DNA of 64,000 nucleotides from Torymus aiolomorphi (lineage: Eukaryota > Arthropoda > Insecta > Hymenoptera > Torymidae), in the NCBI GenBank assembly GCA_036365515.1, contig CM070874.1, positions 46,995,083 to 47,059,082 of the forward strand, given 5' to 3'. The notes beneath the pieces were generated by a model that made no database searches, was not told where the DNA came from, and was given only the letters and a program-made list of their open reading frames with translations. Within the stretch, counting starts at the first letter, position 1; every line of letters begins with the position of its first letter. Below are positions 46,695 to 60,096 of this stretch, one piece after another. The position numbers and the translations under genes were made by a program.

Positions 46695-46776
46695 CGATGT
46701 CATCGGGATTCGAACCTGAGTCCTCAGCTTACTAGTCGAGGGCCTTAGCTATTACTCTAAAACGGGTGTTGGCATC
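46695..46776 (-). tRNA. tRNA-like sequence (degenerate; pseudogene or SINE head)
   Basis: A perfect B-box GGTTCGAATCC lies on the minus strand (46706-46716). The acceptor halves GATGCCA and TGACATC pair at six of seven positions. An A-box-like TAGCTAAGG is present. The anticodon loop would be CTAGTAA, but the stem CCTCG/TGAGG leaves a 10-base loop and the D region is too long. I take it as a tRNA-derived pseudogene rather than a working tRNA. Confidence 0.45.
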
Positions 46777-46809
46777 AGAGTTATAATTTCGATACTTATT
46801 ATATGATAT

Positions 46810-47110
46810 GGAGGTAAACTGTAATGAATTTTGATGATCTCTTTAGAACCTTTCCGATCTATTAAGATTTGTTTCAAAATAATTTGGTATATTTATTCAG
46901 GATTAGTTTGTTCGTTCCGAACCTTGTTGAAGTATAATTAATGATTACAATCAATTCAGGACTTTGGTGAACCATCATGTTCCTGGCTATTAGTAGGTTC
47001 CGAACCTTGTTGAAGTATAATGAATCATTACGATCAATTCAGGACTTTGGTGAACCATCATGTTTCTGGCTATTAGTAACCGTGGAATCGTTCGGAACAA
47101 ATGCCCAAGA
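46810..47110 (+). repeat. Family E repeat, uninterrupted copy
   Basis: Matches 30005-30151 joined to 30475-30560 without the MITE. It contains its own ~80-bp tandem duplication (46913-46992 and 46996-47076, sharing GAACCTTGTTGAAGTATAAT and GGTGAACCATCATG). Confidence 0.8.
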
Positions 47111-47647
47111 TTATTAATATTTATTCCAATATTTATTAAGAATCGTAAAGTATGTTGGTGTTATGCCAAATAATTTTGAAGTTCAATAATAAAGTTTTAA
47201 ATAAAAAAAATACTTCACGTGTTATTATCATTTTATATATAAACGATAATCTTATTAGAATTAATTATATATTATGATAAAGGGAAAAACTTTATTGATA
47301 TTCGATCGATTTCGGTATAGTTTGTATAGGTTCATAACAATCCAGAAACTTTCGTAATGGTTCATAAAGGTTTAAAAAAATCTAACAAACTGATATTATA
47401 CTATACTTGTTTCTCAATGATTCCTTATGCATTTTTATGTATTTTATTTTTCTATCAGCATCCCTTCTATCTTTATAATAATAGATAAAATTTCATAAAA
47501 GATCGTCAAGAATCACATTATAGGTTAATTTTTCAATAGGTTTATTAATCTTATTAAAATCTTTATTATTCTAAAGAGTATATTGAAATTATTTTCATCT
47601 TAAATATTTCGGAAAGGAACTAACTGGATGGATCGAATAAGTTTACA
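47111..47647. other. AT-rich spacer
   Basis: No gene seen. Near 47330-47380 are degenerate GGTTCATAA words related to family E. Confidence 0.4.
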
Positions 47648-49212
<1,565 letters not shown>

Positions 49213-49436
49213 GAGAAATAAATCGTTTAAAAAATTATTGTAGACAAAAGACTTTCGTAATTCGGCGATTCATAGCACTGAAAGTAAAAATCTATTTTTA
49301 ACAAGGTTCGGAAAGGTTCACCATTTTCCGGGTATTCCACTCCACATAGGTTCGGAAGCGTCCTTAATGGATCTGAAAGGATTGGAAAAAACCGTTCCGA
49401 TTCATTCCGAACTTAACGGACATTTTAACCAGGGTA

Positions 49437-49706
49437 TACTTCTGGAGGTAGTAAGTTAAATGAGAAAATCGTGGTCGGTTTTCGTACGGTGCGAGAGAGA
49501 AAGAAAAAAAGAGTGCCCCTCGTTTGTCTCTCTCGCACTATGTTGTGATTGGCTACTCGCGCTCCCCTCCAAACTAAGATGATAGAACAACCAATCACAG
49601 CACAGTGTGAGAGAGACAAATGAGGGGCACTCTTTTTTTCTTTCTCTCTCGTATCGTACGAAAACCGACCACGATTTTTTAACATGACATGCTTCCTCCA
49701 GGAGTA
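49437..49706. mobile_element. Hairpin MITE, 270 bp, TA target (Tc1/mariner-type), with empty site in the window
   Basis: Ends TACTTCTGGAGG and CCTCCAGGAGTA. The arms of about 125 bp (GTGGTCGGTTTTCGTAC, AGAGTGCCCCTC, GTCTCTCTCGCAC) are inverted copies around a centre near 49571. TA is duplicated (49435-49436 and 49707-49708). The relative at 29700-29715, read on the minus strand, runs CCAGGGTATGCTCT with one TA and no insert, which fixes the boundaries. Non-coding. Confidence 0.85.
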
Positions 49707-49726
49707 TATGCTCTAAGGTAACAATG

Positions 49727-50990
49727 CCCTATTGAAAAAAATCATGTGACTAATCATATGATTAATCCAGTGATTAATCACATGATTAATCATATGATAA
49801 ATCATGTGATCAATCATGTGATTAATCATGTGGTTGATCATGTGATCAATCATGTGATTAATCACATGATATTATCGACGGAAAAATCATGTGATTAATC
49901 ACATGATTAATCACATGATTGATCACATGAATTTTTCCAAAATCCAGGAATATGCTCTGCTGAATTTATAACTTAATTTATTTATTATCTAGCAGTTTAC
50001 CACTGCTATTATAAATGAAAAATAATAGTTAAATGAAACATTTACAATATAATATAATTATTTGTATATTACAGTTATTTAGATAATTAATTTAATTGAA
50101 GATATAGACAAATTTATTGTTATTACAATTATAATGTTCCGACATAACTGAAGAATGGGACAAAATAAGAACTTCTAAATATATTCTGCCCTAATGAAAA
50201 GATGGGATATTTGGGTTATTGGGTATAGATGGGCAATTGATATACGATAAATGGGCCCTATGGGTTTTCCTTGCGGGTCCCATATGACTGATATAAAACT
50301 AGTTAACATTTTTTTCGGATTACAAACATTTTATTCGAATAATAATCAATATTACTTCTTATACTACTTTGATAAAAGTATATTTTTATTATAAATTAAG
50401 GCTACAACTGTAAATAAACAATAAAGACACGTAACATACCTGTATAAGGGAATAAGATTATTATAAATGATATTGTTATTAATGTAGAGAAATGATGTTT
50501 AAGGAGCCTCGTGCTCGCGCTACTCGACTCCGACCCGTGGTAGCAAATTCACACGAAGCCGGAGCCGAGCGCGCCCACGTGTACTCGATTTTGGCAGCTA
50601 CCATGAACAGTTGCGACGACGTCAGCGACAGCGCGAGGAGGCCACTACATGGCGATGCTGTTTCTATTAAAAAAACAGAGAAGATATTTTACATAAAGTC
50701 AGCTGCTCAAAATTTTAGAATTGTTTATATTTAATTTGTGAGTTAACTAATATTTTTTATTAAACAAAATTTTTTCTGATTCTTTATTAAAAACCATTTA
50801 AAATGAGCCCTGGAACGATATTAGCAAACATTTAAAATGATCCATTTGGAAAGTCTCAGATTCGCTACTTATTAGTATACCTTCATCTGAAAAAAAGAAA
50901 ATAATAAGTACAGCAGAATATTTTTGATTGGACAAAATTTTTACTGAATCTTTATTAAAGTCCCTTTCAAATAAGCCCTGATCGATGTTC
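49727..50990 (+). repeat. Family F outer left arm
   Basis: The terminal 200 bp are arrays of short AATCATGTGATT/AATCACATGATT repeats, split by ATTATCGACGG at about 49871. An AT-rich stretch follows, then a GC-rich islet (50500-50660) with an 80-codon frame starting MMFKEPRARATR. The arm is repeated inverted at 57595-58856 and directly at 62786-64000. The islet contrasts in composition with its surroundings. Confidence 0.85.
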
Positions 50991-53900
50991 GCAAACCCAC
51001 TTGAAAAGAATTGTATATTTTTTTAATCTCAGTAGAAACCAATAATTGGTATTTTTGAAAACCTGCTGGATTTGAGATCTTAATATTATTCATATATCTT
51101 ATGTCATCGATCTTGTCGCTGAATTTTCTCAAAGCGTGAAAAATATATAACATCTATTTTCAACAATATTTTCAACAGGCATTTATACTTTCCTAAATTT
51201 TCAATGGGAGACGCTTACACTGTTAATTTGTAAACTTCATATCTATTCGAAACTGAATTTTATAAGTAATCTATTATTATGTGTACCAAAGCTAAAATTA
51301 ATATACTATAAAAAAGTTGCAATCAAATTAGTGGAAAGTCAATTAACAATTGTATATTCCAATGCGCATACAAATACTTCTTACTCAATAATTTTCAAAT
51401 AAAATATGGTGTTCTTATTAAGGCTTCGTTTCATGAATTTCATAAACTATGTAATCTACAAACTTATAACTCATTAAGATCCATAATACAATTATTTAAT
51501 TTTCAACTTAACACTGAATAGTTTATGAAATTTCATGAAGCGGAGGCTTAATAAGAAAACCATATTTTATTTGAAAATTATTGGTTATGGTGTATACGTC
51601 TGTGCATTTGAATTTGCAATTGGTAAATTGTCTTTCAACTACTTTATTGCAACTTTTTTATAGTCATTTACTTTTAGCTTTGGCACACGATAATATAGAT
51701 TACTTATAAAATTGTTTCGAATAGATATGAAGATTACAAATAAAGTTAAGCGTCTCCTATTGAAAATTTAGGACAGTAAATAAAAATATTATTACTTATT
51801 AGCCAGTCAAAAATATTGTTTAATATAAATATTTAATATATTTTTCATGCTTTGAAAAAATCAGCTACAAGATCCATGACATGAGATATATGAATAATAT
51901 TAAGACCTCAAATCCAGCAGGTTGTCGAAAAAGCCCTGATCGATGTTCGCAAACCCACTTGAAAAGAATTGTATATTTTTAATGTCAGTAGAAACCAATA
52001 ATTGGTATTTTTGACAACCTGCTGGATTTGAGATCTTAATATTATTCATATATCTTATGTCATGGATCTTGTCGCTGAATTTTCTCAAAGCATGAAAAAT
52101 ATATAACATCTATTTTCAACAATATTTTCAACAGGCATTTATACTTTCCTAAATTTTCAATGGGAGACGCTTACACTGTTAATACACTCTATTTGTAAAC
52201 TTCATACCTATTCGAAACTGAATTTTATAAGCAATCTATTATTATGTGTACCAAAGCTAAAAGTAAAATACTATAAAAAAGTTGCAATCAAATTAGTTGA
52301 AAGACAACTAACAATTGTATATTCCAATGCGCATACAAATACTTCTTACTCAATAATTTTCAAATAAAATATGGTGTTCTTATTAAGGCTTCGTTTCATG
52401 AATTTCATAAACTATGTAATCTACAAACTTATAACTCATTAAGATCCATAATACAATTATTTAATTTTCAACTTAACACTGAATAGTTTATGAAATTTCA
52501 TGAAGCGGAGGCTTAATAAGAAAACCATATTTTATTTGAAAATTATTGGTTATGGTGTATACGTCTGTGCATTTGAATTTGCAATTGCTAAATTGTCTTT
52601 CAACTACTTTATTGCAACTTTTTTATAGTCATTTACTTTTAGCTTTGGCACACGATAATATAGATTACTTATAAAATTGTTTCGAATAGATATGAAGATT
52701 ACAAATAAAGTTAAGCGTCTCCTATTGAAAATTTAGGACAGTAAATAAAAATATTATTACTTATTAGCCAGTCAAAAATATTGTTTAATATAAATATTTA
52801 ATATATTTTTCATGCTTTGAAAAAATCAGCTACAAGATCCATGACATGAGATATATGAATAATATTAAGACCTCAAATCCAGCAGGTTGTCGAAAAAGCC
52901 CTGATCGATGTTCGCAAACCCACTTGAAAAGAATTGTATATTTTTTTAATGTCAGTAGAAACCAATAATTGGTATTTTTGACAACCTGCTGGATTTGAGA
53001 TCTTAATATTATTCATATATCTTATGTCATGGATCTTGTCGCTGAATTTTCTCAAAGCATGAAAAATATATAACATCTATTTTCAACAATATTTTCAACA
53101 GGCATTTATACTTTCCTAAATTTTCAATGGGAGACGCTTACACTGTTAATACACTCTATTTGTAAACTTCATACCTATTCGAAACTGAATTTTATAAGCA
53201 ATCTATTATTATGTGTACCAAAGCTAAAAGTAAAATACTATAAAAAAGTTGCAATCAAATTAGTTGAAAGACAACTAACAATTGTATATTCCAATGCGCA
53301 TACAAATACTTCTTACTCAATAATTTTCAAATAAAATATGGTGTTCTTATTAAGGCTTCGTTTCATGAATTTCATAAACTATGTAATCTACAAACTTATA
53401 ACTCATTAAGATCCATAATACAATTATTTAATTTTCAACTTAACACTGAATAGTTTATGAAATTTCATGAAGCGGAGGCTTAATAAGAAAACCATATTTT
53501 ATTTGAAAATTATTGGTTATGGTGTATACGTCTGTGCATTTGAATTTGCAATTGCTAAATTGTCTTTCAACTACTTTATTGCAACTTTTTTATAGTCATT
53601 TACTTTTAGCTTTGGCACACGATAATATAGATTACTTATAAAATTGTTTCGAATAGATATGAAGATTACAAATAAAGTTAAGCGTCTCCTATTGAAAATT
53701 TAGGACAGTAAATAAAAATATTATTACTTATTAGCCAGTCAAAAATATTGTTTAATATAAATATTTAATATATTTTTCATGCTTTGAAAAAATCAGCTAC
53801 AAGATCCATGACATGAGATATATGAATAATATTAAGACCTCAAATCCAGCAGGTTGTCGAAAAAGCCCTGATCGATGTTCGCAAACCCACTTAAAAAGAA

Positions 53901-54835
53901 TTGGATATTTTTTAATGTCACTAGAAACCAATAATTGATATTTTTGACAACCTGCTGGATTTGAGATCTTAATATTATTCATATATCTTATGTCATGGAT
54001 CTTGTCGCTGAATTTTCTCAAAGCATGAAAAATATATAACATCTATTTTCAACAATATTTTCAACAGGCATTTATACTTTCCTAAATTTTCAATGGGAGA
54101 CGCTTACACTGTTAATACACTCTATTTGTAAACTTCATACCTATTCGAAACTGAATTTTATAAGCAATCTATTATTATGTGTACCAAAGCTAAAAGTAAA
54201 ATACTACAAAAAAGTTGCAATCAAATTAGTTGAAAGACAACTAACAATTGTATATTCCAATGCGCATACAAATACTTCTTACTCAATAATTTTCAAATAA
54301 AATATGGTGTTCTTATTAAGGCTTCGTTTCATGAATTTCATAAACTATGTAATCTACAAACTTATAACTCATTAAGATCCATAATACAATTATTTAATTT
54401 TCAACTTAACACTGAATAGTTTATGAAATTTCATGAAGCGGAGGCTTAATAAGAAAACCATATTTTATTTGAAAATTATTGGTTATGGTGTATACGTCTG
54501 TGCATTTGAATTTGCAATTGCTAAATTGTCTTTCAACTACTTTATTGCAACTTTTTTATAGTCATTTACTTTTAGCTTTGGCACACGATAATATAGATTA
54601 CTTATAAAATTGTTTCGAATAGATATGAAGATTACAAATAGAGTTAAGCGTCTCCTATTGAAAATTTAGGACAGTAAATAAAAATATTATTACTTATAAG
54701 CCAGTCAAAAATATTGTTGAAAATAAATATTTAATATATTTTTCATTCTTTGAAAAAAATCAACTACAAGATCCATGACATGAGATATATGAATAATATT
54801 AAGATCTCAAATCCAGCAGGTTGTCGAAAATACCA
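50991..54835 (+). repeat. Four tandem ~965-bp palindromic units
   Basis: The word CAAACCCACTT (slightly varied) marks the unit starts near 50992, 51949, 52914 and 53883. In each unit the first half (CTGCTGGATTTGAGATCTTA ... GTCATGGATCTTG) is the inverse of the second half (CAAGATCCATGACATG ... CAAATCCAGCAGG), and the centre lies between the two GAATTTCATAAAC/GTTTATGAAATT words. Units 2-4 are nearly identical, so the expansion is young. Confidence 0.9.
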
Positions 54836-54859
54836 ATTATTGGTTTCTACTGACATTTA

Positions 54860-56545
54860 AAAAATATACAATTCTTTTCAAGTCGGTTTGAGAACATCGA
54901 TCAGGGCATATTTGAAAGGCACTTTAATAAAGATTCAGTAAAAATATTGTCGAATCAAAAATATTCTGCTGTACTTATGATTTTCTTTTTTTCAGGTAAA
55001 GGTATATACTAATAAGTAGTGAATCTGAGACTTTCCAAATGGATCATAAAGAAAATATAATCACATATACAAATTAAAAGCAAATTTTTTCTCAATCAAT
55101 ATTTTATACAAAAAATTTCAGGATTGAGTAAAGAAAATGAGAATACTTAAGTTATCACAAAAAATTGCAAAGAATAACAACTTTCCACATTAGAGGGGTT
55201 AGAAGCGAAAAAGGGCTTACCGAATCTATGCTTGTAGGTGACTTCGCTGTCTTGTTGTCTCAAATGGGTGATCACCTCCAAGTGATAGACGCGACGAAAG
55301 AATCAAAACCTACCAGGACACCGTACAACCGCCGCTGTCATCGCTGGGAACGCCACGGACGAGACGATTCTATCGCAAATTCGAAAGCACGTACGAGACA
55401 CGGCAGCTACGGAAGCCCGGTCGGTTCACGTCCGACCATGCGAATAAGACCGAGCGAGCGAGCGAGCGAGCGTGCGCTATCTTGCTATGTGCTAATATAA
55501 TTTTTGGAATATGCTCAGCTGCGCAGTGCTGCCACTTTTCTGAAAGCTTGAGTTTTGACAAATTCAAATCATAACCTTAAATTCTAAGCTATACAGGTAC
55601 ATTTAATTTCTATTTCTCTACAATATCAAATTGCACATGTACTAAATGATACACTTACTAAATGATACAAAATTAACTATTAAAAATTATCTTGCCTGTA
55701 ATAATTATGCAATTTTGTTGTAAATATAGAGAAGAAAAACTCATCAAGATACGCGCAGATGTGCTTGCTTTATCTTTTCTCGCAGTCAAAATCAAGCTTT
55801 TAGAGAAGTGGCAGCACTGCTCGGCTGCGCATACTCAAAAAATTATATTAGCACATAGCAAGATAGCGCACGCTCGCTCGCTCGCTCGGTCTTATTCGCA
55901 TGGTCGGACGTGAACCAACCGGGCTTCCGTACAAGATAGCGCACGCTCGCTCGCTCGCTCGCTCGCTCGGTCTTATTCGCATGGTCGGACGTGAACCAAC
56001 CAGGCTTCCGTAGGCAGCATCAACAGCTGATTGAATTGTTTGTATAAGAAATGCCTACCGAGGCTGCCGTGCGCATGTCTCGTCCGTGGCGTTCCCAGCG
56101 ATGACAGCGGCGGTTTCAGTACGGTGTCCTGGTGGGTTTTGATTCTTTCGTCGCGTCCATCACTTGGAGGTGATCACCCATTTGAGACAACAAGACAGCG
56201 AAGTCACCTGCAAAGCATAGATTCGGTAAGCCCTTTCTCGCTTCTAACCTTTCTAATGTGGAAAGTTGTTATTCTTTGCAATTTTTTGTGTAAACTCAAC
56301 TATTCTCATTTTCTTTACTCAATCCTGAAATTTTTTGTATAAAATATTGATTGGGAAAAAATTTGCTATTTATTTGTATATGTGGTTATATTTTCTTTAT
56401 TAGTATACCTTCATCTGAAAAAAAAGAAAATAATAAGTACAGCAGAATATTTTTGATTCTACAAAATTTTTACTGAATCTTTATTAAAGACCCTTTCAAA
56501 TAAGCCCTGATCGATATTCGCTAACCCACTTGAGAAGAATTGTAT
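54860..56545. repeat. Family F inner hairpin and loop
   Basis: Left inner arm 54860-55565 and right inner arm 55790-56545 are inverted copies; the loop is about 225 bp of AT-rich DNA. A CpG-rich segment with CGCTCGCTCGCTCG runs occurs on both arms. On the right arm, a ~75-bp part (55857-55932) is duplicated next to itself (55933-56012). Confidence 0.8.
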
Positions 56546-58856
56546 ATTTTTTAAATGTCAGTAGAAAGCAATAATTTATATTTTCGACAACACAATGGAT
56601 TTGAGATTTTAATATTATTCATGTATCTCATGTCATGGATCTTGTCACTGAATTTTTTCAAAGCATTAAAAATATATTAAACATCTATTTTCAACAATAT
56701 TTTCAACAGGCTTATACTTTCCTAAGTTTTCAATGGGAGACGCTTACACGGTTAATACACTCTTTTTGTAAACTTCATATCTATTTGAAACTGAATTTTA
56801 TAAGTAATCTATTATTATGTGTACCAAAGCTAAAAATAAATTACTATAAAAAAGTTGCAATCAAGTTAGTCGAAAGACAATTTAGCAATTGCAAATTCAA
56901 ATGCACAGTATGCAATATGCAGTATGCATATGCAGTATGCACAGTATGCAATATATACACGTATACTCCATAACCAATAATTTTCAAATAAAATATGGTT
57001 TTCTTATTAAGCCTTTGCTTCATGAAATTTCATAAACTATTCAGCGTAAGTTGAAAATTAAATAATTGTATTATGGATCTTAATGAGTTATAAGTTTGTA
57101 GATTACATAGTTTATGAAATTTGTGAAACGAAGCCTTAATAAGAACACCATATTTTATTTGAAAATTATTGAGTGAGAAGTATTTGTATGCGCATTGGAA
57201 TATATAATTGTTAATTGTCTTTCAACTAATTTGATTGCAACTTTTTTATAGTATTTTACTTTTAGCTTTGCTACACATAGTAATAAATTACTTATAAAAT
57301 TCAGTTTCGAATAGGTATGAAGTTTACAAATAGAGTGTATTAACAGTGTAAGCGTCTCCTATTGAAAATTTAGGAAAGTATAAATGCCTGTTGAAAATAT
57401 TGTTGAAAATAGATGTTTAATATATTTTTCATGCTTTGAGAAAATTCAGCGACAAGATCCATGACATAAGATGTATGAATAATATTAAGATCTCAAATCC
57501 AGCAGGTTGTCAAAAATAGCAATTATTGGTTTCTACTGACATTAAAAAAATATACAATTCTTTTCAAGTGGGTTTGCGAACATCGATCAGGGCTTATTTG
57601 AAAGGGACTTTAATAAAGATTCAGTAAAAATTTTGTCCAATCAAAAATATTCTGCTGTACTTATTATTTTCTTTTTTTCAGATGAAGGTATACTAATAAA
57701 TAGCGAATCTGAGATTTTCCAAATGGATCATTTTAAATGTTTGCTAATATCGTTCCAGGGCTCATTTTAAATGGTTTTTAATAAAGAATCAGAAAAAATT
57801 TTGTTTAATAAAAAATATTAGTTAACTCACAAATTAAACATAAACAATTCTAAAATTTTGAGCAGCTGACTTTATGTAAAATATCTTCTCTGATTTTTAA
57901 TAGAAACAGCATCGCCATGTAGTGGCCTCCTCGCGCTGTCGCCGACGTCGTCGCAACTGTTCATGGTAGCTGCCAAAATCGAGTACACGTGGGCGCGCTC
58001 GGCTCCGGCTTCGTGTGAATTTGCTACCACGGGTCGGAGTCGAGTAGCGCGAGCACGAGGCTCCTTAAACATCATTTCTCTACATTAATAACAATATCAT
58101 TTATAATAATCTTATTCCCTTATACAGGTATGTTACGTGTCTTTATTGTTTATTTACAGTTGTAGCCTTAATTTATAATAAAAATATACTTTTATCAAAG
58201 TAGTATAAGAAGTAATATTGATTATTATTCGAATAAAATGTTTGTAATCCGAAAAAAAATGTTAACTAGTTTTATATCAGTCATATGGGACCCGCAAGGA
58301 AAACCCATAGGGCCCATTTATCGTATATCAATTGCTCATCTATACCCAATAACCCAAATATCCCATCTTTTCATTAGGGCAGAATATATTTAGAAGTTCT
58401 TATTTTGTCCCATTCTTCAGTTATGTCGGAACATTATAATTGTAATAACAATAAAGTTGTCTATATCTTCAATTGAATTAATTATCTAAATAACTGTAAT
58501 ATACAAATAATTATATTATATTGCAAATGTTTCATTTAACTATTTTTTTTTCATTTATAATATAGCAGTGGTAAACTGCTAGATAATAAATAAATTAAGT
58601 TATAAATTCAGCAGAGCATATTCCTGGATTCTGGAAAAATTCATGTGATCAATCATGTGATTAATCATGTGATTAATCACATGATTTTTCCGTCGATAAT
58701 ATCATGTGATTAATCATATGATTGATCACATGATTAACCACATGATTAATCACATGATTGATCACATGATTGATCACATGATTTATCATATGATTAATCA
58801 TGTGATTAATCACTGGATTAATCATATGATTAGTCACATGATTTTTTTCAATAGGG
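56546..58856 (-). repeat. Family F right side: one palindromic unit and outer right arm
   Basis: 56590-57560 is the single right-hand counterpart of the four tandem units on the left. 57595-58856 is the reverse complement of the outer left arm, including the GC-rich islet (57905-58070) and the CATGTGAT terminal array. A short GCAGTATGCA repeat is at 56905-56950. Confidence 0.85.
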
Positions 58857-58859
58857 TGG

Positions 58860-59060
58860 ACATGTAAGGGAGAGTCCACATGGACCCGTATCCCGTATGA
58901 ATAACCAGAGATGTATATCTATAAATATAATATGTATATATACATATAATATGTGTATATATACACCTCTGGTATATCCCCGTACCCCCTATGAATAACC
59001 CAGAGATGTATACCTATATATATAATATGTATAGATATACATCTCTCTCTCTCTTGCTCT
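58860..59060 (+). repeat. Two ~107-bp tandem repeats
   Basis: CCCGTATGAATAACC-AGAGATGTATA (58890) and CCCCTATGAATAACCCAGAGATGTATA-type sequence (58987) are each followed by TATATATAATATGTATA stretches. The inverse of the same words (GGTTATTCATACGG) lies at 62732-62745, on the far side of the LINE. Confidence 0.65.
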
Positions 59061-59368
59061 TCGGAGAATTTCGGAGTTTTCCTTTCGGCTCGTGTTCGTG
59101 GGCTGCTTCGTAGTGCAATCTGCCTGCAGGGGCCTTTTCTGTTATATGGATACAAGCCTTTCACTACAAGGTTCAAGTGGACTAAAAAATGTTTGATGTG
59201 GAGGGCGTATTCACGTAATTATCTGTGATTCTTGATTGCTGTCTCCTTGGAGGTTAGGCGTTCAGCGACAATTTTTGCCGTCATCATTGGCCATTAACGG
59301 ATTTCATCGGTGACCAGTATTTCATTGTCAGAATCGCCACCTTCAGCTATATCACCAGTATTTAAGTA

Positions 59369-59707
59369 TTGTCAATCCAATGTCATTCCGTAATTGTAGC
59401 GTCCCTAGCTTTAAGTCTGTATGTTATGCGTAAGTCGTACGTAGGACGTGTGCGTAAGTCGTGCGTTATTTGTAAAAAATCACTAGTATCTAAGAATCCT
59501 AACACAAAGAAATCCGAGATTGTTCTCTGCGGGGGCTGCAATAAACGCTACCATCTAAAGTGCTGCGATCCCAGCTGGATAATTAACAGTGTAACGGTTC
59601 GTTGCTGCGCAGTTGACATTTGTCGTCATTTATTTGTCCGCTCGCGATCGAGCGATTGTATAAACGAACCAATTTGCGCGAAGAAAAATTGGTTTAAAAA
59701 AAATTAA
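59369..59707 (+). pseudogene. LINE ORF1-like protein with PHD-type zinc finger, truncated
   Basis: Residues about 30-85 show CVIC, CGGCNKRYHLKCC and later cysteines, in the order of a PHD/treble-clef finger; such fingers are known in ORF1 of CR1-type LINEs. The frame ends where the truncated palindromic element begins (about 59687), so the C-terminus is lost. It could bind LINE RNA or chromatin; neither is shown here. Confidence 0.55.
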
Positions 59708-60096
59708 TAATCAATGTTTTTTTTACTGAACTATTACATAAATATTTGAACTTTAATTTTTGCGTATAACTTCGAATCCTTAAATAGTATAGGAGATATA
59801 AAAAACGAGGCAAGCCTCGTAATTACAACTCTTTTAAAAGAATCGCGTTATTGACTAAGTCCTACCGCTTTATGTATCCTCGCCGGCGTTCATTTGCCTA
59901 TGGAAAACGAGAAATGGGTTGCCGCCTGGCGGTTAAAAGAGTTACTAGGCGTGGAGCTCAGACGGGCCCCATCAGTAATCAGTTCCGCCGGTGTCCGCCA
60001 GGCGGCAACCCCTTTCTCGATTTCCATAGGCAAATGAACGCCGGCGAGGATACATAAAGCGGTAAGACTTAGTCAATAACGCGACTTTTTTAAAGT
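59687..60096. mobile_element. Palindromic MITE family G, truncated copy
   Basis: Matches 61568-61970 of the complete copy, from GGTTTAAAAAAAATTAATAA through the central palindrome (CATTTGCCTATGG ... CCATAGGCAAATG, centre near 59960). Both outer CACGTGAG arrays and most of the right arm are gone. It separates the LINE ORF1 fragment from the reverse transcriptase fragment. Confidence 0.8.

Larger units (their letters stand above)
49727..58856. mobile_element. Giant nested foldback element, family F (9.1 kb)
   Basis: It starts CCCTATTGAAAAAAATCA and ends with the reverse complement. Paired positions on the two arms add up to about 108,570 for the outer 2.2 kb (for example 50992 with 57576, 51448 with 57118, 51869 with 56646). 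They add up to about 111,410-111,450 for the inner part (54870 with 56540, 55190 with 56258). The difference of about 2,900 is three 965-bp units. Remove those and the element is one palindrome of about 6.2 kb with a loop near 55565-55790. The dinucleotide TG is found on both sides (49725-49726, 58857-58858). No transposase or other protein was recognised; all frames are under about 115 codons. Confidence 0.85.

Noticed and set aside
49727..49930. CRISPR-like look of regularly spaced short repeats at family F ends
   Set aside because: The repeats are 10-12 bp, degenerate and in both orientations, with no unique spacers; the context is eukaryotic.
50941..54042. Recurring minus-strand frames starting MLYIFHALRKF
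   Set aside because: They follow the ~965-bp tandem unit, change length between near-identical copies by indels, and show no domain.
49727..58856. piggyBac assignment because the ends start with CCC
   Set aside because: No TTAA target duplication at any copy, and the rest of the terminal repeat does not fit.
58673..58879. 68-codon frame of repeated Asn-His-Met/Val-Ile residues
   Set aside because: Translation of the CATGTGAT terminal array of family F.
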